From NCBI GenBank assembly GCA_009733575.1, contig ML769683.1, positions 18,810 through 82,809 of the forward strand: a DNA stretch of 64,000 nucleotides. The letters run 5' to 3'. Positions 55,020 through 64,000 of this stretch are shown here, one piece after another. The DNA comes from Gymnopus androsaceus JB14. Lineage: Eukaryota; Basidiomycota; Agaricomycetes; Agaricales; Omphalotaceae. Every line of letters starts with the position of its first letter. Position 1 is the stretch's first letter. The notes beneath the pieces were generated by a model that worked only from the letters and a program-made list of their open reading frames with translations, was not told where the DNA came from and made no database searches. A program made the translations under genes and the position numbers.

Positions 55020-56545
55020 AACCAGATCTCTCAGTCCATCACCACCGGTGCGCACCCACTCCTCAAGGGCAGCGCAATCATGCAACAAAGTACATGAAAC
55101 CCAATGATCTTTGCTGGGAGGCTGTCCACACCAACAAACCACGAATTGTCAACCACGGCCACACTTACATGAGTCCAGAATACGTTCAATAGTGTATTCC
55201 TTGAACCTATTTACAATTTTAGGGGCAGGCCACTCGTGTTCTTGTCCAGGGAATAGTGAAGCATTGTTTCAAGTCCATTGTTTGAGTTGGTCAATGTAGA
55301 ACGAAGGGAATAAATTAGATTGGTTTGGGATGTCAAGTGTGTAATGAGATGTCTCGGGGAAAGCCTTAACAATGTCATAAGGCCCATCAAAATGGGGAAA
55401 GAACTTTGCGACTTGGTGTTCACCAACCTTCTTATAGGCATTGCAACAGTGGAGCGTGGACAGCATGACCCAGTCACCCACCTCAAAGCCTTTGCAAGGA
55501 CTTTTTGGATTTCTTGCTGTGTGACCCTTATTCCTCTGGCACCCTTCACAGCCAGGAATATAGAGCTTCAGCAGATCCTGTTGTTGGAATATCAAAGGTA
55601 AATATATCTTATTGAACTGTACATGGAACGCTTTCTCGTAGTCTCCACTTGTTTGTATCACCATCCCATGCACTCCACTGTTATCATCTCGCAGACTCCA
55701 CTCAGTCTCTTGCCATATCCACTTGCTCTCTCGCAGTACCCACTTTATCGTATGCACAGTAGCCACAAGTATTCACGCAGTAGCCACTTGCCTGATATAT
55801 TGTTTGTACATAGGACTGTATATAAAGCCTAGTACCATACCCTGTAATACCACCGTCATCCCCCATCGATCTGTGTGATCGTTACCACTAAGTCCTGTGT
55901 GGACTTACTGCTGCTACTTCCTATTTAGGAATATAACTCTAATACCTGTTTCATACAGGGCCAGTAGTAAGATGCCGCCAGTAATGTGTAAGACTTGTCA
56001 CCTCCAAAATGGCCACACGTATCATGAGCCAGATGATAGAGGTCCTCCCTCAAGGACTTGTAGTCCGGAACGTAAAGACAATTGTTAACATACCAGAGGT
56101 TATTGCGTCGTTCAATCCCGGGAACAAGCGAACCACCGTTGATAAATTTATGGATAAGATCATCATTCGCGTAACCAGCACAAATGTCATTAACAAAATC
56201 TCGATCTGCATGCACAGACAATACTGAAGCACAAGTAAACGGATTACTTTTCCAAGAAGCTTAGTACATTAGGAGGGTCAATGGGGTCATCTTCAGCAAC
56301 CTCAGTGAAATTATCAGCATGGCCGCATGGTAGAGCACCTAGACAAATTCTACTAAGAGCATCAGTAGCAGGGTTGTCCTCCCCGTGGATGTACGCAATA
56401 TTGAGGTCAAATTGGCTCAGTTACTCTTGCCAACGTAACTGGCGACAACTCAAGTCCTTTTGAGTTTCGAAGTTTTCTAATGTTCTATGATCAGTGAGCA
56501 TGTAAATCTTCATTCCGAGGCAGTCTGCCCTCCATTTTCTAAGGA
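55020..56545 (-). pseudogene. pol: gypsy-3 (chromovirus) Pol 3' half: RNase H end, integrase ends, chromodomain
   Basis: On the minus strand from 56545: RNase H C-terminus (KIYMLTDHRTLENF, FDLNIAYIHGEDNPATDALS), integrase HHCC part (LAHDTCGHFGGDKSYTLL, then YIPGCEGCQRNKGHTA on the other side of an inserted LTR), then directly a GPY/F-type module (FPHFDGPYDIVKAF) and a chromodomain (EYTIERILDSCKCGRG, ending CAALEEWV). The catalytic DDE core that should lie between the zinc-binding part and GPY/F is missing: after CQRNKGHTARNPKSP the sequence jumps to FEVGDWVMLS. Stops: TAA in RNase H (about 56420) and TGA at 55149-55151 at a conserved Trp of the chromodomain. Chromodomains steer such elements to heterochromatin. 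The element is 5' truncated at about 56545. Confidence 0.82.
55582..55944 (+). mobile_element. Copia-like solo LTR inside the gypsy-3 integrase
   Basis: 363 bp starting TGTTGGAATATC and ending CTCTAATA, flanked by the perfect 5-bp duplication CCTGT (55577-55581 and 55945-55949). Removing it restores the integrase frame across the site. TATATAAA lies at 55819-55826. The TGTTGGAATAT start is typical of Ty1/copia LTRs; the final CA appears mutated to TA (C to T). No internal region is present in the window. Confidence 0.8.
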
Positions 56546-56554
56546 GCATGAAAG

Positions 56555-57029
56555 ATGGAACAAAACTTCAAGCCCAGCTTCAACATGACTTTCCCTCTGA
56601 ATCTGAAAACCTACCTCAAGCACCTTCCGCTCAGCGTTACAACATTGTCGCACAATGCAGAGGAGCAAATCGATAAAACGGGCCGAACTGAAACCCGTTC
56701 ATGCTACCGGAACTTTGAAAAGGTTGTCAGACTTGATACAACTCAGCGACTGAAATCTCTGTACCTTGAAATGGTCGCCAAAGGTTTTCAGTACTCGGAA
56801 AAGGATCCTGATCGGAATCGCTCCTTTACTTCCAGAGCTGTGCACTTGGGTATTTGGCAGAAGTTTGGAAATACACCATAAATCACATTTGAAACTAGCA
56901 AACATAGCCCAGAGATCCTTGAACTCTTAAAAGATTCTCTTACCATCATCTCTCGCGAAATTACGCCTGCGGTTGCACGAGTTTTTGAAAAATTCTATCC
57001 ATCTACGTGGAAAATCCAGAAGATGTATG
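56555..57029 (+). pseudogene. Fragment of an unrecognised fungal gene
   Basis: The open frame 56555-56881 continues in the same register past a TAA at 56879-56881 to about 57029 (ITFETSKHSPEILELLKDSL, ARVFEKFYPSTWKIQKM). Motifs such as SRAVHLGIWQKFG resemble uncharacterised Basidiomycete proteins I have seen in transposon-rich loci, but I cannot name the family. Both ends are abrupt: the left side meets gypsy-3 and the right side runs into A/T-rich sequence with a splice-donor-like GTATGTAA. Confidence 0.4.
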
Positions 57030-57492
57030 TAATTTATTTTTGCGGTTTTTTTTTTTAATCGTTCTCGCCTTGGGGCTTGAGACAGAGCTTCTCATTTGCT
57101 CAAGAAACAGTCATAGGCCTAGTTTGGATTTTCAAGGTGCATTTTTTGCGATTGCGGCGAAGCAAGTTTGCAGTGATCGTGATCACCTGGACTGAGTATC
57201 ATGCCTACTAAGCCTGAGTACATACTGGTGTTTACAGTGATACAACAAGACAGAAAAATAATTCATATGATTCAAAATATATTCAATTATACCTAATTGG
57301 CTTCGGTTGAGAGAAGTGGGGAAAAAGTGTTGAGAAACGAGCGGGCTCAGTTGGTACAACCTTGACAGAGGAGGGAATCGAGCATCGACGGATGGGGGAA
57401 AGAACGATTGATTAGCAAATTGTACCTACACACTTTATATACAGGAACGGATAGAGGTAATATGATGTGCAGAGCGGCCGGACAACCAATGG
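57030..57492. other. No recognised feature
   Basis: 3' flank of the recombinase-like gene; A/T-rich with no coding or repeat signal seen. Confidence 0.4.
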
Positions 57493-60400
57493 CTAAGTGC
57501 TTATCCAACAAAAAGGTTTCTGGCTAAATTGTGGAAAGGTTTGTTGTCTAGAAGATGCTGAAACTTGAAGCTGACCATCAACTTTTTCTCCAAATTGTCT
57601 CCACTCAATTTCATGATTGTTTCTGAACCATTCAACCAACCTAGTAATACTGAGCTCAAAGCTCAACCGATTGACATCAGAAGTTATGCTGATTGGGCCC
57701 CATCTATTGGCTGGATCTTTGTCATGGCAGCGCTCCATTGCGTATTCAATCTGTTCATCTAGGTCAGGAGGTCTAATTTAAAGAACTATCCGGGACTTAC
57801 CAAATAGACCGAGGATGCCACAAGTCTGGTCTTATCATGATGATTTCGGTTCAATTCAAAACCATCTGCAAGTGCAACAGCAACTGTGACAAGGCAGCCA
57901 TCTCCCAGGACTTTCCAATTCATTTTCCATTGATCAATTGTGCACTAGAGAAATAACATCAATTCAGATCAGCACCTCCAATATACTCAAAGACTTACAT
58001 TGAATTCTTTTCCAAACAAATAAGGCTTTTTCTTTTGCAGCTGTGTGCATTTCTCAAAAATCCCCTCTCTCCACGGAGCTCCTTCCAGATCATAACCTTC
58101 GGAAGAATAAACATATTGCTGTGCTGCTATAAAGCCCTTTAGATGATTTCTACCAAAGAAATCCTGGAAATTGTGGACAGCAAAGGCCTTGGGAAACTGA
58201 ACTCTGGCACCTGTTAGTGATTGCAGATTGTAACTGTGTGCCAGCATCTGGTGAACAGCAGCCTCTGTGTAGCCTGTAGCATCCAGGGTGCTATTCCTGG
58301 CATAATTGGCTTCACCAGTGGTTTGATTATGTTGAGCCTGCAGGTTCATGACTGAAGTGGAATTACTGCCAAACACATCCGATCTATCAAATTCTGGGAA
58401 AAAGACCTTAGATAAGGCAGTATAAATATGTCTCAACTCCCTGGCAGTCAAATTCAAGCCTGACTCTTTCAACAGCTTGTTGACTAGATCTTTATCATAG
58501 GTGAACTTTAATTGTTTCAACTCTTTTGACATTTTTGAGCTTGTCACCCTGACAAAGATATGTGTTTGCAAGGCCAACTTTCTCCCAGAATCCAATTTCT
58601 TCAAATGATTAAGCAGTGTTATTTGGACAGGTCTGACTACCCCAATAAACATGGTCAGATACCAGACATATTCATCAGGTAAGCCCCAAGCACAATTGAA
58701 CTGTTTGATTGCTTCATGCTTAGCATTTTGTTTTGCTTTAGGATCCATCAAAACAAATAGACCATTATTGAGCTTTTTAAACATGCGTGACAGGTCATGG
58801 TCTGAATCAAGAAGTAACTCTTCAATCTGCCAACCTCTGGGAGGAATGCCTACAACATAAAAAAGCTGCAGTACAAGGGCATCTGCAAAACGATCTGTCA
58901 TCTCAAGTATCTTCCATGCCCTTTGGGAATCAAGCTGTGGCCGTAAATCCTCCAGAAATGCAGCTGCAAATCTTTTACAGTATGCTCTATTATCTAGGCG
59001 ATCAAAAAGTGAGGCTCGATCACCAGCACTGTCAGATAATTCTTCAGGTTTGAACTCATTTTTCAGCTTCAGTAAAGTAGAAGCTGGTGTGAATGCTTCA
59101 AATGAAGTTCTAACATTGCTGATCAATTCTTGCACAGTATTTCTCAGTCCATCAAGGGAAACTCTCTTCCCTGAGTCTGGTTCCCGTACATTCCATAGCA
59201 AAATTGTATTTGTAGCTTCAGAGATCTCCACCCGCATTGGACCTGGCTCCTTGCGGGAAATTGGGTCCACTCTTTTCCAAGCCCTGGATATGGCATTGTA
59301 GGACATATTGGAGACCAAGTGGCCCTTCTTCATGACTTTATTAAAAGTATCCATTATTTCTCTAAGAAAATTGTAAAAATATATCAGTATAAAATTAAAA
59401 ATCCCTGTTCAACCTGTTACTCACTGTCCTTTTGCACGTGGGTCTATTGGAGGAGCTTTGTTCCTGCTTTTTGTCTTTAGAACCCTTTTTTTCCCTAGAT
59501 TCAGTGGCTTCTCCTGTGGCAGCTCATCCAGATGACCCAGACAATCACCATCTTCATCACCACTAACTTCAGATCCACTGTCTTCTCCAAGTTCCTGCTT
59601 CTCATTTTCCTCATCTTCTGACTCCTGCTCATCCTCCTGCTTATCTTTCTCCTCTGGAAGATGGTATACTGAATCTAAACCACCAGACTCTACACTCAGT
59701 AGCACTGTAGAGGCCATTGACTTGACTGACATAGCACAAAGCCCTGATAGTCTGTTCATGGATTTAAAGCTTCCAGCTGGATCTATAGACTGGAATGCTA
59801 CCACTTGTTCCACAAAGAGTGGAGTCTGCACTTCAACACTTTGCTCTGTCAGAATGACCTGAACAATGATACTGTGAAGTATAGATGCTAACTCAGATTC
59901 TGTGCCACAGTTCTGACCCTCAATCATTATAAGTAATGGTTCAAAGGCTTGTTCAACCTTATCTGGAAGATTCAGCATGATTTGTGTTTCAAGAGTGGTT
60001 GTTCGCCACCGAAGGTAGGTTGTGACTAAGCATGTCAAGGACAAACGATATGACCAGTAAGTTGTAGTTCTTTTGAAGTTGCGCCAAGTGACACCTGAGC
60101 TATAAGTAGGGGCAAAAAATATAAGTTTGGTATTGGATGTTTCAAAAGAGTACTCTACCTCGCTTTGAAAATTTCAGCAAATACGTCAATTTCCTTTGCT
60201 TTCTGGCCAGCATGGGCAAGATACTTGCCAAAGATCAAGTGAGACTTATAACAAATCTCTTCTCTCATCTGGGCTTGACCTTTCTTTGCATTTGTCACTA
60301 AATCAAGAGAAGGAGTTGCAACTAGATAATTTAGCAGTGCAGGTGCCAAACCAGCCTTTTCCTTCTGTTTTTTAGGCTCTAAAGTGAACCGTAGATTCAC

Positions 60401-62214
60401 TTCTTCTTGTAACCACTTGTACCAAGATTCAGGGAAGCCATTGGGACATTGGTACAATCTGTATTGATCCCTTGGTGTCAGTTCTATTAACTCATATCCA
60501 AGCTTTTTTGGCTGAGTCCAAGTTTTTGCAACAGCCACTTTCAAGTAATATGCCTGATCCAGGAGTTGCACTTGAGTGAATGTAAAAAGAGGATGTATGC
60601 CAATTTGAGATGTGGTCACTGTACTAGGAAGGTCTGGGCTGATATCTCCCTTTGGATTGCATGGGCTTCGAGCTGCTTTGCCATTGAAATGTAACTGAAA
60701 TGAGTTATCTCTAAAGTAACGCTTGCACCTAGGACACAAGACGTTCAATTGAGGAGCATCAAATCCTGGAACAGGCTCTGGAATCACAATGTGATGCTTC
60801 TCAATGTATTCCTGGATATCAGAAACTGTAGAATGCAAACCAGGAATGTTTTCAGCTAGATGATTCTTTATTGTTTCTGCCCACTTTGTTTTTCCTTGAG
60901 CTCCTCTGGCAAGTCCAGATGGATAAATTCCTGGTTTCGCTGAGAGGAATTTTTCCAAGATCTCATCCATACCCATAACTGATTTCTTTGCTTTGCCTTG
61001 ATAGAAGTAGCATAAGGCAATGCATTTGAGGTCTGGGATGACAAACATGTTGAAGTGTTTTAGCAGTGCACAACTGTTGTCAATAACATCTGTACAATCC
61101 TTTTTCACATGGTCACAAGCAACCCCATCGAAAACATAGTAACGCCGGCCATCTGGATCTAATGGTAGCTCAGGAGAGAATGTGGCCTTAACCTTCTCTT
61201 GCTTTTCTTCACCCTGCTTCTTCTTTAGTGAAGCATCTGCAGCCCCAATGATCTTTCCCTCACTCTGAGTCTCCTCCACCACTTTGGTACCTCCCTTTCT
61301 CCTCTTCTTCTCCCTGGACTCCTCAACTTCAGTATTGCCCTCCCTTTCCTTTCTCTTCTTTCCCTTCCTGAGCTCCTGTACTTCAGAATTGCTCTCCTCA
61401 CTAACAGCAGAATACTCAGTTCCCCTGGTCACATTACAACTGTTCCCCCCCCTCTTCCCTTTCCTTGGTCTCTCTTCATCTTCATGCTCATTAGGACTAG
61501 TTTGCCTCCTGTGGTCCTTCCGCTCACTACAACTTTGGTCAATACTCAGTTGATCAATCCCATCATCCTCATGAGATTCAGAGTCATCAACAACACCCTC
61601 GACACTACCATTGAAACATGGCCCAGCAATTTGCCACCCTTCCTCCAGGCTGGGACTCATATTCCTATCCTCCCATAGCTCACCTTCCCCGGTACTGCCG
61701 ACCTCACCTACATTGTCCTCACTAGCATTGCCAGTATCCCAACAAGCATTGACTACTTCGACCTCAACACCTGCATTATTTTTTCCAGCAATCTTAACAT
61801 CATGTTCTTTCTTATTAGCACCTTTGACCTCGCTCAATGTACCATTACCCTTTCGAACCTTTTTGGGTCGGCCCCTTGTTTTTTCAATTAGATGTGGGTC
61901 AGGGTACATTGATCCCACGTCCTGGATGTCGTGGTGGTCCAGGATCTTGATTAGGGTCAAAGAGTCAAGTCTTGAATGAGAGAGATCACTAGGATCGCAG
62001 AGAGGACAGAGGAAGACGGAGCACTGGTCGTCGTTGAGGTGTTTGAGCTTATGATCTAAATAAAAACATGATCAGTTGAGGAAGCGAAAAGGCGACGATT
62101 CCTACTTTTTTGCCAGTTGTAACCGGTATGGTAGCGACGCTGATGGTCATTACCTCCCACACCTGGGGCCTCACAACCTTCGTGTTTGCACTTTTTGGCA
62201 GCCTTTTTGCCCAT
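57493..62214 (-). CDS. Five-exon gene: zinc-binding N-terminus and divergent tyrosine-recombinase-like C-terminus
   Basis: Minus-strand exons 62214-62106, 62055-60159, 60099-59425, 59361-57999 and 57944-57801 join in frame (phases 1, 2, 2, 0, 0), giving about 1,396 codons without a stop; the 3' end beyond 57801 (to about 57493) is uncertain. Introns are 50-63 bp. The start is the ATG at 62214 (MGKKAAKKCKHEGC), opening a Cys/His cluster (C-x4-C...HQRRYH, then FLCPLCD). An acidic/Lys-rich disordered region and a CPRCKRYF motif (about 60740) follow. The last large exon carries IPPRGWQIEEL (Arg about 1069), VVRPVQITLL, ARELRHIYTAL (about 1204-1205) and QAQHNQTTGEANYAR (His about 1238, Tyr about 1247), the R...RH...H...Y layout of divergent tyrosine recombinases such as Cryptons or domains fused to fungal telomere-linked helicases. 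Likely nuclear, DNA-binding. No helicase or element ends are seen nearby. Confidence 0.6.
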
Positions 62215-62655
62215 TCGAACGTGGTTGGAAGAAACAAGAGAGTGGACCACGTGCTTGAATAAGCGCCATCGCTTGCTCCTTGAATTCAACGATGATCGAG
62301 CGGCAGACTATCTTTCTGAACTCCGTTGAGTAGGACCTGCCCAAACGAATTCTTTCCCAACATCACCCACTGCTTCCGTTCTTGTCAAATCCTTATTAAC
62401 TGGTTCCTCCGCACAGCTCTGCATTCGCGTTGGAATCGAGTTGAAGCCTTCATGCTAGATGGAACAAAGACATGCCAAACGTCCGTTGGGGACCTCGGGC
62501 GGGACTGGGATTGATAAAAAGCGAGACTGTATGGCGCCGGATGAATCCCCGATACAATCATTGCAAGCACATTCAGGTCCCTTCGAGTCCCAGCTCTACT
62601 CTTCTCCCTCCGTCCTACTCCTACTTCTTTTACTTGATTTCGGTCGAATTGATAC

Positions 62656-62904
62656 ATGCTAGTCATCCGCTTTAAGATTGGGGCTGTAGGTGGTGGTGCA
62701 ATTATCTCAGTGCTAGCGCTGATCGGCTCACCAGTTTATCCGGTGTATTGGCCTGTCAAACGCAGAACGTGTACTCTTACCTTCCTCCCTTCTGATCCCG
62801 CTGCGCCAATGCAGGCGGCACAAGGGAGTAGTCGTACACCGCTTCGTCGCAGCAGCCACTATCCTACGTCTGTTCCTCCAGCCACGCATCCTTATTACGG
62901 TTAA
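62656..62904 (+). CDS. Small hypothetical protein with N-terminal hydrophobic segment
   Basis: An 82-codon frame from an ATG. Residues about 9-26 form a hydrophobic stretch (GAVGGGAIISVLALIGSP) that could be a membrane anchor, followed by a Ser/Pro/Arg-rich tail with Tyr-Tyr-Gly just before a TAA. The same register continues after the stop with similar Tyr/Pro composition (YGCPWTPHYGYTPSQAP) for about 270 bases, so the TAA may be a premature stop in a longer gene. No homologue recognised. Confidence 0.3.
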   Translation: MLVIRFKIGAVGGGAIISVLALIGSPVYPVYWPVKRRTCTLTFLPSDPAAPMQAAQGSSRTPLRRSSHYPTSVPPATHPYYG

Positions 62905-63652
62905 TATCTTCCTCATTCTCAATATGGATGTCCTTGGACACCTCATTATGGCTATACGCCTTCTCAAGCTCCCCTGCGATGCAGTTGCTGGCGAACGCTT
63001 CCCTCGAGGCGATATGCTTTTATCCGCTACACTTTTCGCTATTCCGGGAACGTCTTGACCTGGAATTCGAGTCCTCTAAAAGCCAAGGCCTCCCTCCGAT
63101 TCCCTTACTCTCTCGAACACGTCCAGAGCTCGACTTTCGGAACAACTAAAATTCTTCGTGAAACAAGACGGAGAATGTCTCAGTATTGAGGGAGGTTGAA
63201 GCGGAGTATATTAGTCGACAGGCTAAGACGCAGAAGGACTACAACTTGAGTCTGTGATACGGCCTCAACGCGGATCTTATCATGGTGGGAAACTACGTCG
63301 AAATTATAGAGAGAAGATGAATCGAAATCTAGGGAACGCGGTGTTAGTATTGGTTAGGACGATTTATTTGGAGGAGAGCTCAAGGTATGTAGCACTATTG
63401 CCATACTCTTAAACAGTTTATCAACGTGATCTCATCAGTCTCACTCGCCACTCTCGTCTGTTCGACCCCTACTCCTTTCAATCATTGCGTTCGTCGGTTT
63501 TTCTCGGTACTGCCAGACTCAGAATATCGAATACCCTGACCAGCGATATTAGGAGCAAAGAGCGAGGTGTGGTCGATTTAAGGAGGCTTGGTTGAAGAGC
63601 GGGAGGGTTTGTGACAGCTCACAGGTGACCTGTCACCGTTTCCGAGTGCGAA
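62905..63652. other. No supported gene
   Basis: Apart from the possible continuation of the small protein frame to about 63187, I see no splice signals, repeats or coding composition. Confidence 0.35.
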
Positions 63653-64000
63653 TCATGAAGGAATTGGGACTTGGGGACAGGGACTAGGCACCGGTGAAGC
63701 TAGCTCCGTACAGGCGCAGAGATGGGGACCCAGTAACTCAATCCCTTCCTCGGATGCCTGTATAGAGGGATGCGGTGCGCGGAATGGGGACTCGTACTGT
63801 TGAGGGCTGCTACTGAGCTCGAGCCTTTGGAGTTGCAATTCACGCGGCCCACTTGATAGTTCGTCTGATGCAAAACTCAAGGGCTCTGTCCCACGTATCT
63901 TGACCATCTCCCAAGGTCTGGGTATCGCCATGGCTTGTACAGCCATACGAGCTGGCGACTCCGTCAAATCCCCATCTGCCGCGTACTCACAGCCGACGTT
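63653..64000 (-). CDS. Partial hypothetical CDS at window edge
   Basis: A minus-strand frame open from the window end to a stop at 63653. It has no ATG near its start, so it probably enters from outside. Composition is Ser/Pro/Glu-rich (RELQLQRLELSSSPQQYESP) with a Cys in HLCACTELAS; it looks like the disordered C-terminus of a host protein. It may also be chance, since the area is G/C-richer than the rest. Confidence 0.3.
   Translation of the reverse strand, partial: NVGCEYAADGDLTESPARMAVQAMAIPRPWEMVKIRGTEPLSFASDELSSGPRELQLQRLELSSSPQQYESPFRAPHPSIQASEEGIELLGPHLCACTELASPVPSPCPQVPIPS

Noticed and set aside
61284..61979. Plus-strand Ser/Leu/Pro-rich frames opposite the recombinase-like gene
   Set aside because: Mirror of the acidic/Lys-rich exon on the minus strand.

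Overview
This window looks like a repeat-rich segment of a basidiomycete (most likely Agaricomycete) genome. The reasons are genes split by short GT-AG introns of about 50-60 bp, a Plavaka-type transposase, a chromodomain-bearing Ty3/gypsy pol, Ulp1-like protease genes of the kind that travel with fungal transposons, and fragments of eukaryotic housekeeping genes (fatty acid synthase, clathrin heavy chain). No prokaryotic operon, plasmid or CRISPR feature is present. I cannot name the species.

Layout. 1-6930: a decayed Ty3/gypsy element (gypsy-1, +) whose gag has a collagen-like stretch and is interrupted by a complete 901-bp TRIM (miniature LTR element) with a perfect 5-bp target duplication; the pol is cut off by a CCTGAG-rich repeat. 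8337-11074: a 2.7-kb segment that recurs inverted at 46409-48586 and 49293-52035, the latter two inside a 2.9-kb direct tandem duplication. 12191-18498: two spliced fungus-type genes, one with an eight-cysteine cluster, both carrying stops, the second split by a 1.1-kb solo LTR. 18690-20884: a second gypsy fragment (-) with a 501-bp hAT-type MITE in its integrase. 21296-23480: a tRNA-like element and a rearranged FAS pseudogene. 25100-27340: a truncated clathrin heavy chain gene (a second piece lies at 41305-41902). 28518-31200: a frameshifted unrecognised gene. 31610-38440: two paralogous Ulp1-like protease genes, each carrying a solo LTR of the same family as the one at 15605. 35268-35869: a second hAT-like MITE. 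39521-45545: an orphan exon, a Tc1/mariner-like transposase and a Plavaka transposase. 52805-54326: two large palindromic/foldback elements. 54327-56545: a third gypsy (chromovirus) 3' end split by a copia-like solo LTR. 57493-62214: the best preserved gene here, a five-exon gene whose product ends in a divergent tyrosine-recombinase-like domain.

Themes. (1) Target-site duplications can be read directly for the TRIM, all three 1.1-kb solo LTRs, the copia-like solo LTR and both hAT MITEs, so insertion order and original reading frames can be inferred. (2) A dispersed non-coding family with a tRNA-like head and a body built on the palindromic core GGCTG-N4-CAGCC occurs in many places and looks like an uncharacterised Pol III-type (SINE-like) family. 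(3) Many premature stops fall where the family would have Arg CGA, consistent with C-to-T decay at CpG. (4) The intact recombinase-like gene at the right end is the best candidate for an active, poorly described mobile or telomere-type system.
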